From assembly GCA_029721435.1 (NCBI GenBank), contig CM056583.1, forward strand, positions 53,981,620 to 54,045,619: 64,000 nucleotides of DNA, given 5' to 3'. The DNA is from Gymnothorax reevesii (Eukaryota; Chordata; Actinopteri; Anguilliformes; Muraenidae). This document shows, piece by piece, positions 10,101 through 22,100 of this stretch. The translations under genes and the position numbers were made by a program. The stretch's first letter is position 1; each line of letters opens with the position of its first letter. The notes under the pieces are model-generated. The model saw nothing but the letters and a program-made list of their open reading frames with translations. It had not been told where the DNA came from and searched no databases.

Positions 10101-13100
10101 GCCTTAAGATCACGGGCATTCAGTAAAGGCCTTGTTCCTGCACAGAGATTTTTCCAGTTTCTCTGTATCTTTTGATGATGTTATGCACTATCAATGATGA
10201 GACCTTCAAAGCCTTTGCAATTTGATGTTGAGGAACATTGTTTTTGAAGTATTCTACAATTTACACAAGCCTTCACAGGTTGGAGAGCCTCTGGCGATTT
10301 TTACTTCCGTTAGACTCAGCCTCTCTAAGACATCCCTTTAATAGCCAATCATGTTGCACACCTGATGCCTGTTAACTTAATTACTTGCTATAGGTTCTTT
10401 CAGCTGATTCTCTTATATTGCTTTTTCAGCCCTTCTCTGCCTGTGTCCCAACTTTTTTGAGACCTGTTGCAGCCAGAAAATTTGAAATGAGCTCATTTTG
10501 TGGATGAAAATGTAAAATGTCTGTTTCAATTTTTCAAATGTTATTTATGTTCTATTGTAAATAATATATTGGCTCGTGATCTGAAAGTCATTTCAATTTG
10601 ATTTCATTCACAATTTACACTTTTCCCAACTATTTTGGAATTAGGGTTGTACACATTTGAGCCCCAATTAAAAATTCCCTCTGTTCCTTTTATCTAGATA
10701 AGTTGAGCATTCTCTTGGGGCGTGACAAACGTTACAGGACCCCTTTTACTGTGACTGATGTTACATGTGACGAACATTACAGAATTCGATCCCCTGCCAA
10801 ATCTTATTCGCCAAATTTTCAGGCAGACTTTGTTCATTATTGACTTGGCTAGAGTTTAAGAGAATTTTAAAGGTTAAGTCAATATTCCATCTCAGTTTCT
10901 TCCACTAAAAATAATTCAGAATTTCAGTGACGGACGTTACATTGACTGGGATGATGAAGTCACCCCTAGCTTCCAGCCATCAAACTTCCACCTGAGGGTG
11001 CAAACTCTCCTCTACTTTAAATTGATGTTCTTGGTATAACAAAGTGAATGATATGAATTTTTATATCCATTTAGTTACTGGTAATTTCAAAGGTCCTTAT
11101 TACCGGATTTTGGGCCGATTCCAGGGTAAAATCCTATCAACTGTTTGGATGCCAAACTCTGAAAAATAGTGGTTCAGTCATATATATTTTTTTTTTTCTC
11201 AAGGTTTTGGGTTTTGTGGAGAGATTGAGGCCCTTTGCTGGATGTTAAACAAAGATTTAATTTTTGCTCATCATGTCCCTCTTTTCATGGAATTGCCCTC
11301 AATGCTTACTTTTGCATCACACTGTCAGGTAATGAAGTTTCGTGTGGAAAAAGTCTCTAATTGGTGTGTGGGAGTTTGCAGTCTTTCTGCACATTTATGA
11401 AATTTGTGAGCCTGGAGGCTGCATAAAACTAAAGCAGTTGAAACAAGTATTTGGAGTAGAATTCTTGAAATTGAAGGTTAAATGTGTTTGTAATATGAAT
11501 GGCACACAGTTCCTTCTGCTTTATCTCAATTCATGAATTTTTAAACTGCCAGTGTAAACTCAATATGAGGGGTAAAGTGCTGCGTACATCAGACCGTAAC
11601 AATACCAGTGAGGTGTTGAGTTGGGAGGTGAAAAATGAGGTGGTTAATTTTATTGTGCAGCTTCACCTGTTTAACTGAAACGTTCTGTCGTCCACTGTCA
11701 CCCAGGGGTGTAACAATTCTGAATCGATGTTTTTCTGAAGCGTAGTAACACCACCTGCTACCATGGGACCAACATCCGAGCTTTCCCATTTCCTTCATTA
11801 ACCCCTGTGATGTCCTTAACGAAAGTGCTTAACATCAAAGGGCATGGGAAATGCTTCCAGAAAAAACTTGACTGACATCAGTATTTTTCGGCTACGTGCT
11901 GAGAGGAGCCATGCAAATGAAAACAAAATCTTCATCCTATTAAGCAGTTAGGCAACTCTGAGAAACGTATACCTGTTCCCGTTTACTTTGCCTGATTAGC
12001 AATCAAATGGTGGATTCGTTTACTCTAAGTTGAGTAGAGCTGTTCATTAAGACAACGTGTTTGTTTGCTGCATTTTGAAACTTGAATGGGCATAGAACAG
12101 CACTGTTTGAACACGATTGCCATTGCCACGGCATTTCGTGCAACTGTGATAATTTATATCTCACATTCGCGTTTCATCCGCTTTTCAAAATGTTTTCCAC
12201 CTTGTGTATTTTTTAGACGCTTAAACTCCAGGTCGATCTTATAACAAATCTGTTTTAAATTAATCTTGAATAATGTCCTAAAATGCTACAATGAGAGATG
12301 TAATTCAGAGGAAGATTTTTTCTAATTATTCAAATTGGCATTCTTTCAATCTAACACCGTAGCCCAGTTAGGTTTGTCTGCTTTTCACCATCACATCTTA
12401 ATCGTTATAGGCTACTGGCTAAATTTCTTGATTGTTATTTAGGCCAGGTACACAGGAGCAGATTTAAGGAAGGTCGGAGCACCTGCATCTTCCCGACGGC
12501 ATTTTAAATCGTTTTAAGCTGCTTCAGGGTGTGCATGTTTCAAGAAATTATATGTGACTGCCTACACACCCCATGATTGCAAGTTGTCTCATCACACTTT
12601 AAAAAAAATCCTCGTTCAACATCGCCTCATCCCAACTCAGCATTTATCTCTCATTGTGGTATTTTTAGGAGATCTATAATGATAAAATAAAAATTAAGAG
12701 ATTTATTTTCAGATCGCCCTGGATTTCAAGCGTCTAAAATGTACACAAGGTGGAAAACATTAGAGCAGATGAAGCGTGAATGTGAGCTATAAATGATCAA
12801 TATCGCACGAAACGGCCTAGTACGCACTCTTCCAAATCAATGTGCATTTAACTTTCAGAATGCGGCAATCAAACATGCGGTCTTAATAAACGGCTCTACT
12901 CATTTGGCAAAGTAAAAAAAAGAGAATTGCCAGTTTGATTGATAATTGAGCAAAGTAAACAAGGACAATATTAGAGTAAGCTAATTGCTTAAAAGGAGAC
13001 GATTCCGTAGTCCTTTACTTGGTTCCGTGCAGTATGTTGCCGAAATGGTCAAGTTTTTTTTTTCCGGAAGCATTTCTCATGCCCTTTGATGTTTGGCACT

Positions 13101-16100
13101 TTCGTTCAAGACTGCATCAGGTTTAATAAAGGAAATGGTTAAACTCGGATTTTCGCCCCCTGGCGGTCCTATGCCTTAAAAAACATCGATACAGAATCGA
13201 TTCAGAATCGTTACACCCCTACTGTCCCCTCCCTGGCCATTAATGGACCTGATGGGACAAGGTTTGATTATTGTTATGGCAACACGTGGAGCATTCAAAG
13301 GGTCAATATTGATATCTACTGCTGAGGGAGAGGCACAAGTGTTTCGGACTCCAGCATCTCCCTGCGGTTAGCCTGTGCTAAGTAGAGCACTACCACAGGA
13401 ATGTGATCCATAAACGCATTGACATTGTGTCTCTGTTTGCAGGATAATTGCAATGTGCGGGGACTATTACATTGGCGGACGCCGGTTCTCTTCCCTGTCA
13501 GACCTGATAGGTTATTACAGCTACGTGTCCTGTCTGCTGAAAGGTGAAAAACTGTCGTCGCCCGTCGCTCCTCCGGAGGTAAGGCCCGGTGGTAACAAAT
13601 CGGAATCAAACCAGCGTCCGCATAAACAAAAAACCTTGGATCCTTTTTTTTTTAGGAAAGATGAATTTATAGATTGAAATATGGTGGAACAGTAAAAAAA
13701 GATTTTAGTCTTGCAGTTGTGATTGAATATTTGTCTGCCAGGGCCAGGCTGAAACCTTCTGAAATGAACTTTTAGTATTGATTATTGACCCCTGGAAAGT
13801 GTATGTTTGAACACACTGTATTCAGCCAGGCACTGGTCTTTGGTGGGGGAGCGATTGGTTCGGTTTTACTGTTGTTTGGCGGGAGGTTGTGCGTGTATAT
13901 TTTTGTTTAGATACGTGTGTCTGTTGGAGAGTAAGGTTAAAGCTGGGAATTGTGCGTCTTGTTCCAGCCGGTGGAGGACCGGCGCAGGGTTCGAGCCATC
14001 CTCCCATACACCAAAGTGCCGGAGACTGATGAGATCAGGTGAGCCTCTCTCTTTGGACCCCAACTTAATCAGAGCTCAGGTAAAAAGTACCCACCTGAAA
14101 GTCACATTCTGCGAGGTGTCTAAGTAATGTGTTCTGGAGGCAGTTTATTGATGGATAGAATTCCAAGCACCACAGCCTTCAGAAACACTATTAAAAGGTT
14201 ATGGAAAAACAATGCTAACTGGTCTGCGAAAGCTTTTGTTGTGGTGTTTGCCATACACTGTTCAGCTCCCAAATCTCTGACCCTTCCTGTCTGTTGTGCA
14301 CCAGTGCACAAGCGACATCTGCTGCTTAGTATGTGTAATTACAACATACAACTTAAAAAAGACAACAGCCTGCCTCAGAGCTTCCGAGTAGTATTGAAGT
14401 AAAAATGTGTTTTAGAGTCCGTGAAAAATACTTTTGCTTGATGAATCAGCTCTGATTGCCTGGTCCTGTATTTGTCCTAACAGCTTTCTGAAAGGAGACA
14501 TGTTTATCGTTCACAATGAACTGGAAGACGGTTGGATGTGGGTGACCAGCGTGCGGACAGATGAGCAAGGCCTCATAGTGGAGGACCTGGTGGAGGAGGT
14601 GGTAAGTGCGTCACGTGTTCAGTACACAAGCCATGAAGCTCCAGCTTCCACTGCTTAGTAGAATGAAATTTTTCTTTTGTCACCTGTTGATTTTTAAAAG
14701 GTTTAGCCATTAGTATTTATTTGATTCTTTTCTGTGTGTTTTCATCATTGATTTGTGTCATGTGCTTTAATGTGGTATTTTTTGGTGTTTGTGTCTATGG
14801 GCTCTGTGATATTTGTTCATTAAACTGCTTGTTTGATTTCAGGGACGAGAAGAAGATCCACATGAGGGCAAAGTGTAAGTTCTCTCTTGTGCTTAGCAGT
14901 TCTGTGCGACCAAAGCAGGGGTGCTGGCCAGTGTAGTTTTGAGCTCCTGCTCACCCTGGCCTCACAGTATTCAGTGGGCAGTCCCTGACTCCGATTGCAG
15001 AGTTAATTCCTAAGTTTAGCTGGCTCATTCATTGTCATGTTCTAACTTGACATGTTCTTTTCCCTTTCATAAACTGAAATGAATCCTTAATTTCTATTTG
15101 ACCATTCAGTCGTCTCCCCTCCTCCCCTTCCTATGAATACTGCTTCAGCACCGCCTTGGTATATGGTACGAACTTCACAGCTGTTCACCTTTGTTTTAGA
15201 AATAAAGGCACAATTGGGGCTGGGTGATATGGATTAAAACTCATACCCCGGTATTATTTGTCTGACTGGCGGTATACGGTATGAAAACGATATTTCATAC
15301 AGAGCAAGAAAAGTGATTAATTTTACTCAACATCATCAGTATATCAAAACCTATTTTATTTTAAGGCTTGGACCACATACAAAACCTTACAGATTTTCTT
15401 TCTCTGCTCAAGAAGGCACAGCTGTGAAAATAAATGTAAGCAGTATATCTCAAGAGCTGTGCAAATAACAAAACAGTAAAGAGCATTGAAGTAGCTACAG
15501 GCCAACCCTGAATGAGGACCTAGGCCTTATGTTTCACATGAAAAGAGATTCAAATAAAAATACCAAAAATTGTTAATTGATACCTAAATGTATACCTCTG
15601 CTCCTGCAGAGCTGTGTGAAAGTCAAAAATGTAAACGGATTCAATTGGCGCAAACCCTGGCTAAGAACACAGGCCTGCGGCTGTGCATGAACACAGATTT
15701 AAATAAGTGAAAAAATAATTCAAGAATAATCAAGTGGCAATTGAAGACACGGCTTCTCTCCCCCATGCGATCCAACAGCGACAAAATAATGGGCTACATC
15801 AGGGCTACCAACTTTCTACGCATTCTCATGCATATGACGTAGGTCACACGCATTTTGAAGGCATATTCACCGAAGTCAGCAACTGTTCAATCAGCGCGTA
15901 CATTTGAGATTCTTACGCATAATTTAAGTCCTTGTGCATGGCAGTTTATTTCCCTTGCATAACGGTGAATTTCACCAACACGGAAAGCAATGACGACTCT
16001 GGACCTCTTGCAGTCTTTAAAATTGGGGATTAAAAGTAATGCATTTGTTTCATGATCGTTTTTATCGTTTGAATGGAATAAGACTATTCGAAATGTCTTT

Positions 16101-19100
16101 ATGCCATTCCATAGCCTCCAGTTCCCGAGTAAAGAAGGAAATCGATCGTGACTCCCGAATTCTATGTCACTAGTGGGAAAATGAACCGTAATGCACGTGA
16201 AACTGATTAACTATCATGCACAGCGACTGTAATTCTGCAAGAGAATCTCTTAAATGCGCATTAACTGTATAATTGTGACGACAGCACTGGAACGTGCTAA
16301 TAAGAAGCGCGAGACTCGCACGGAATGCGTGAGAGTAGGCAGCTCTGGCAACATTCTGTACAAAAAGATTATTTAATTATAAATAGGTCTGTGCACTAGC
16401 ACTCAGCTACGGAAATTTTTTTTCCAGCGAGAGCAGCATTTTACAATTCTTCAGCGAATGAAGGTAATTTCGGTGGCAAATGCGTACACCTGTTTTTGCA
16501 GCACGGTCACGCAACTGGCTGTAAAAAAAAAGAGACAGCTGTCCGATTGGAAAATGTTAACGAACGAAAGCATGTACTTGTCACTAGAATTACCTTCATT
16601 CGCTGAAGAGCTCTGAAATATAGTCGCCGAGTGACGGTGCATAGACCTAATTATAATTTTAATTTAACTGAATGTAGCCCATTATTTTGTCGCCGTTAGA
16701 TCGCATGGGGGAAAGCCGTGTTTTCAATTGCCATTTGACTTTTCTTGTATTGGAAAACGTTTTAAGAAAGGAAACCCATCTAGAATTAGCCAAGACTGTT
16801 GTCAATAAAGGGATGGATATTTTCCTCCGAATTTTCAGGTCTAGCCCCGGCCATTACGAGTTGTCTCGCAGTCTGCAGTCAACGTGTTAAGTGCCAATAG
16901 TTCAAGTGACAAAGAGCGCTTGATAAAATAAGGGACAATTTAATAAAAAGTGGACAAAAAAGAAGAGACCAGTAAAGTTAAAGAGAGCTGCAACAAATCA
17001 TCTCACGCAACCGTGATGGACAGGCTATACATCGCAATACATCCACCTTTTGAAACAACTTGCTTGCGACACGTTTTACAGATAGCGTCTTGTTGCTCCT
17101 CGGTAACGTTGTACATCTAAAATACCTCCAAATTACAGAGCTGTTGTTTTTTTTTTTTTCAAAACCAGCTCCTGTTCATCATCGACCGCCATACTACTGT
17201 CTGCTAAGTCGCTCGCCTCTACCGGCAGTCATGTTCATGGAAACTGTGTGACGGGGAGCGCACCTGCACACGCAAGGGGTGGAGCTTGAAGGCCCCGAGC
17301 AGTGAAAGCTGTCTGAAAACGCCTGATCGGAAAGCAGCGGAGTGGGCGACGTACACATAATAATATATTTAATAATAAAACACCGGTATGGGGGTATTGA
17401 CTCAAATTCATACCTCCTTCAAAATTATACCGGTGTAAGTCATAAAACCGGGATACCGCCCAGCCCTAGGCACAATGCACATTTGTAATGAATGGTTTTC
17501 TGCTGTTCCTGAGAACCTCTGCCCTCTCTTCAGGTGGTATCATGGGAAGATCAACAAGCAAGAAGCATACAACCTGCTAATGACAGGTAACGGGCTGTCA
17601 CACAACTAGGACCATGGAGGTACCAGTGTTGTTGAAATGAGTCTCTGAGCTCAGTGATGGTCCTCAGTAGTACTTTGTATATTTCTGGGCAATGCATTTT
17701 ACCAATGGCTATGTTCTAGTCTGGTAATTAAATTGTGGCCAGAACCAAAATTCAATCACATTCACCTCATATTTATGTAATCTATTGAAGCCCTTTTTCC
17801 CCTCAATAAATGAAAATCATCATTTAAAAACTGCATTTAGTATGTACTCGGGTTATCTTTTTCTAATATTAAAATTTGTCTGATGATCTAAAACATTTAA
17901 GTGTGAAAAATATGCAAAAAAGAAATCAGGAAGGGGGTAAATACTTTTTCACTGCATTGCACACTTTGCGATAGCAATTTTAATGTAAGACTTTTGAAAA
18001 GTGACTATTAATCTCTATCTCAGTTGGTCAAGTCAGCAGCTTTCTGGTCCGACCGTCGGACAGCACTCCTGGAGACTACTCACTTTTCTTCCGCACCAGT
18101 GAGAACATCCAGCGCTTTAAAATATGCCCCACCCCCAACAACCAGTTTATGATGGGTGGGAGGTACTACAACAGGTAAAGGAAAGAGACCCTCAGGGGCT
18201 CGTGCAGTTATGCCATCAGTTAGGCTTTACAATTATTTATTGTGTGGTCAACTGGAATTTCTCTCTCTCTTTGTTTTGAGTCATAACCTGTTGAACTGTA
18301 ATGTGATTTAAATTAACTGTTGACATTTAGTGTTTATCTGTCTGGCATTTATTGCTTCATATGTTGTCCACTGTATATGAAATATGATTTTCAGTTCAGG
18401 TAATGTTTCTATAGATGAGGGAAGGTTTGAAGTTATTGTGTGAACTAATGGCCATGTCCCTGGTCTTTTACTGACAGTATTGATGACATCATAGACCATT
18501 ACAAAAAGGAGCAAATTGTAGAAGGGTATAACTTGAAGGATGCGGTATCAGTCCAGGTAAGGCCAAGTAAATAGGACTAAATTGGTGTGTTCTTTGGTGT
18601 AGAATGCTGGCATCTGGGAGTGCAGGTATTGAGACTTTTGCATTTATCAGCATCAGGAACAAGTGCTGTCCGACACGGTGGATGGAAGAGAAATCTATAA
18701 CACTATCAAACGGAAAACGAAAGATGCATTCTACAAAAACATTGTCAAGAAAGGCTACCTCCTATTTAACAAAGGTTGGTGCGAGTTGCATTGATTAATT
18801 ACATTTTCCAGTTTGCTGTAATAGTCATGGACATGTAGAGCCAAGCCTATAATTAGGTGTAATTCTTTTGCCCACACGTTGTTAGCCTTGTCTTTTTAGC
18901 TCACTCAAAGTGAGGTTATGCAACCATCCGTTGGTGTCTATTTTAACTTTGATCTCCTTCTGCCAAACCACTGAAACGATCAATGTGAAATTTGTTGGTG
19001 TGGATGCACGTGTATGATTGGGGTAAATCCGAACATAGATGGCACCATTGCAAACAAATAGTCATAACTCCTGAACCATTTGTCCGATCAATGTGAAATT

Positions 19101-22100
19101 TTGCATACTTCATGTTAATCAGGGTTGTTATGAAAATCTGCAAGAACTAAGTTATCCTTATCCAACATGACCACCATCAGCCAGTCAATTTCAGTAGCCC
19201 TTATACCTGCTTTAGCTGTCACCTGTCGTCATGAAACTATATTCTTGTTAAGGTTATGGAAAAGAGCAATTTTTATTAAAATTACTTTGATTGGCCATAT
19301 GGTGACGCTAAATAGAGGTACAGTATGTATTGGGCAATAACTTCTAAACCATACCGTGGAAACAATTTTTTATTATTTTTTTGGGAGATTCTGTGGGTCA
19401 AGGCAATCAATCCATGTAATCCACACCCATTTTTGTATGTACAAACCTTTCACCATTTGGAATTGTTTGTGAAACCTTTCATTTTTATCTCCTTCTAGAC
19501 AGTGAGATCAATTCCCTCAAACTTATGCCTAAAGGTTGCCTATATTGATGTAAAGGGCTGTAACACCTTAAAGCTGTAGTATATGATCTGAGAATCAGTT
19601 GGGTAAGATTGAGACGTTGAGAAAAATTTGAAAAAGGCATCCTGCCCACACACACGCACCCCTCCCATCTGTGCTCCCCGATCCTTCCCACCAAGCACGT
19701 GTGGCCGTCCGCGTGGAGTCCCAGACACACCCCTTCTACCAGAGCAACAAGCCGTCCAGCAGTAAACAGACACAGAGCCAGCCTTGAATGAAGATTTACC
19801 ATGTTGGATTCACCGTTCACAAACGCCACAATGAACACGTTCACAATAACGTTCATCTATCGGAAATACATATGAAGGAGTTCATGAGTTCATTGAATGC
19901 ATTCAGGCACTACACTGAGGATAGCAATGCAAGTTTACAATGCTAAAGATAAACGGCTAACGTTCCGCCGCCGTCTGTCAACATAGAGAAAACAACCAGC
20001 AGTGTTTATAGTTATAAGCCAGCATTGTCATAGACTTATAAAAAAGTTATTTATGTAACAACTCACACAATAAAAGTCAAAAATTACCTACCTGTTCAAC
20101 AAAAAGTCTGCTGTATCAGCATCAGTTTTCAGGCCCAAATCCTCCTGGAGCTTCCTCCAGCGGTGAATGGATGACCTGAGGTTTACTCGGCTTTGAGTCC
20201 TGCGTTGCTCACATTTCCTCTTCCTGTCTGCTTTTTCCTCTGCAGACTTACGCTTTCTCCTAACTTTTGCCGGTGGGGCAAGCAGGGGCCGCTTGCTGCT
20301 GTTGCTGTCTTTCTTTTCCATTCTTCTAGCACTTGTTGCTAAGCTGCTACTCAGCTACTACTACTTCTTTAATTTTTTTAATTTTAATTGACGGTTTGCA
20401 AACACTTGCTGCATTACCGCCACCAGCTGCTTGCTTGTTGCAGAAAGTTTATATAGCGGAAGGGGGCGGGGACGAGGCGGAACGCTGAGCAGGGGGAGTC
20501 AGAGCAAGCTCTTGCAGGAGTGTCAACTAGAGCGAGGGGATTGGATGAGAGTAGAAGAGAGACGTTAACCAATGTAAACGATCCGGCCGGATGGCTTACA
20601 TTGGTCAATGTCTCTGCAGCCCTGCAGCCACGAGAGTGAATGGATTTTTTTTTTATTTTATTTTGCTCTTCACATTGTGTAGATTATACTGTAGGACCAT
20701 AACCACCATCTAAATGAGGTTTTAAATAATGATCAAACTTTCAAATCGTATACTATAGCTTTAATGCAAAGTCCAGTCATTACCAAACTTGAGATCGCAG
20801 ATCTACAGACCATGCAATTTCATCACCGAATTTGTTTTAAATCCGTTTATTGGTGGCACTATAGCAAATAAATGGTCATTACTCCTAAACGAGTCGTGCG
20901 AGCAAATTTAGATTTTGCATGCTTCATAATGGTGAAGGTTGCCATGAAAACCTATAAAAACAAAGTCATAGTTCAAACAAAATGGTTGACATCAGCAAAT
21001 TAAATTTCATTATCCCCTATACTCACTTTAGCTGTCATCGGTTGTGAAACTTTATACTATAGTTAAGGATGTGTTCATGGGCAGTCTTAATGCAAATTAC
21101 TTTTATTGGCCAGATGGTGGCGCTACAGAGAGGTACAACAAATTTGATCCCAATATTTGTAGCTGTAGTAAGAAAAACAATGTAAAATTGCCTATTTGTT
21201 TACAACTATTTGGCTCAATGGTTCTAATTTTGCATATTGAATCTTTTTATGAGGATCAAATAATATTTCCAATGAGCATGATAAATCTATCATTATCTGG
21301 CTGATATTTGTCATTTGGGTAAAAGCTGCCATTTCAAAGACATGGCAGTGACTAATCAATCTTAAATTTGCTGGGCAAAGTGAACCCTGCACAGTTATGT
21401 GCCATGAACTGGAAATTGTTTGAAAAACATACAATTAGTGTCCTCAGTGCTTGAAAACCTCAGGTTACCTCAGGTTGCTTCGACCCCAGAATTCCCACTT
21501 GCGCTTATATTTGCATTTTTTTTTTTAGCATAAGCGTAAAAAATATTACCACTTGTAAGTTTACATAACACTGAAGCCTGAAATAAACCAAGTGAGCTTC
21601 AGTGCCAATGGCACTATTAATTTTTTTCTATGTCTAACTCAATTTGTGCGTATTTTTAATCTTGTATGCATGTCGTGATGCTCTGCCATTCTGCAGCTTT
21701 GTCTTTTTTGTCTGATTTGGCCCCTTGTGTCTCAGGTAAAGGTAAGAGATGGAAGAACTTGTACTTCATCCTGGAGGGAAACGATGCACAGCTCATCTAC
21801 TTTGAAAGCGAGAAGCGAGCCACCAAGCCCAAGGGGCTGATCGACCTGAGTGTGTGCTCTGTGTATGGTGTTCACGACAGCATGTTTGGCAGGTCAGGAT
21901 CCCCCTGGCACCCGCTCTGGGATGAGAATCTGAGTTTAATCACATGTTCACTCATTCACACGCACACGCACACACACACACACTTCCTGAACAGGAGTTC
22001 TGTTTTCCCGGTGGAACGATTTAATTGCTGAATGCTGATGTATTTCTTGCTTTTAGCTAGTACTCTTTTTCACACTGAATTCTAGTCAAAAGCACAGGTA

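Larger units (their letters stand above)
8564..11299. repeat. Element with AGGGCAATTCCA ends and GTGACGGACGTTACA motifs
   Basis: A 12-base inverted repeat AGGGCAATTCCA (8564-8575) / TGGAATTGCCCT (11288-11299) bounds a region with eight near-copies of a 15-base motif, GTGACGGACGTTACA: 8578, 8756, 8938, 8953, 10722, 10751, 10767 and 10927. A Tc1-like element (9033-10649) splits it, so the original was about 1.1 kb. No coding region was recognised; the class is unknown. Confidence 0.6.
18898..21620 (+). repeat. Hairpin-headed repeat (AGCTCACT type), split by another element
   Basis: The head AGCTCACTCAAAGTGAG (18898-18914) forms a stem of six base pairs. The inverted arm AGTGAGCT is at 21591-21598, followed by a perfect second hairpin, AGTGCCAATGGCACT (21601-21615), and a T-rich tail. 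The interior has diverged long units ('ctgaaccatttgtccgatcaatgtgaaatttt', 'ggtggcgctacagagaggtac'). The TTAA-flanked element at 19572-20760 is inserted within it. Confidence 0.65.
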
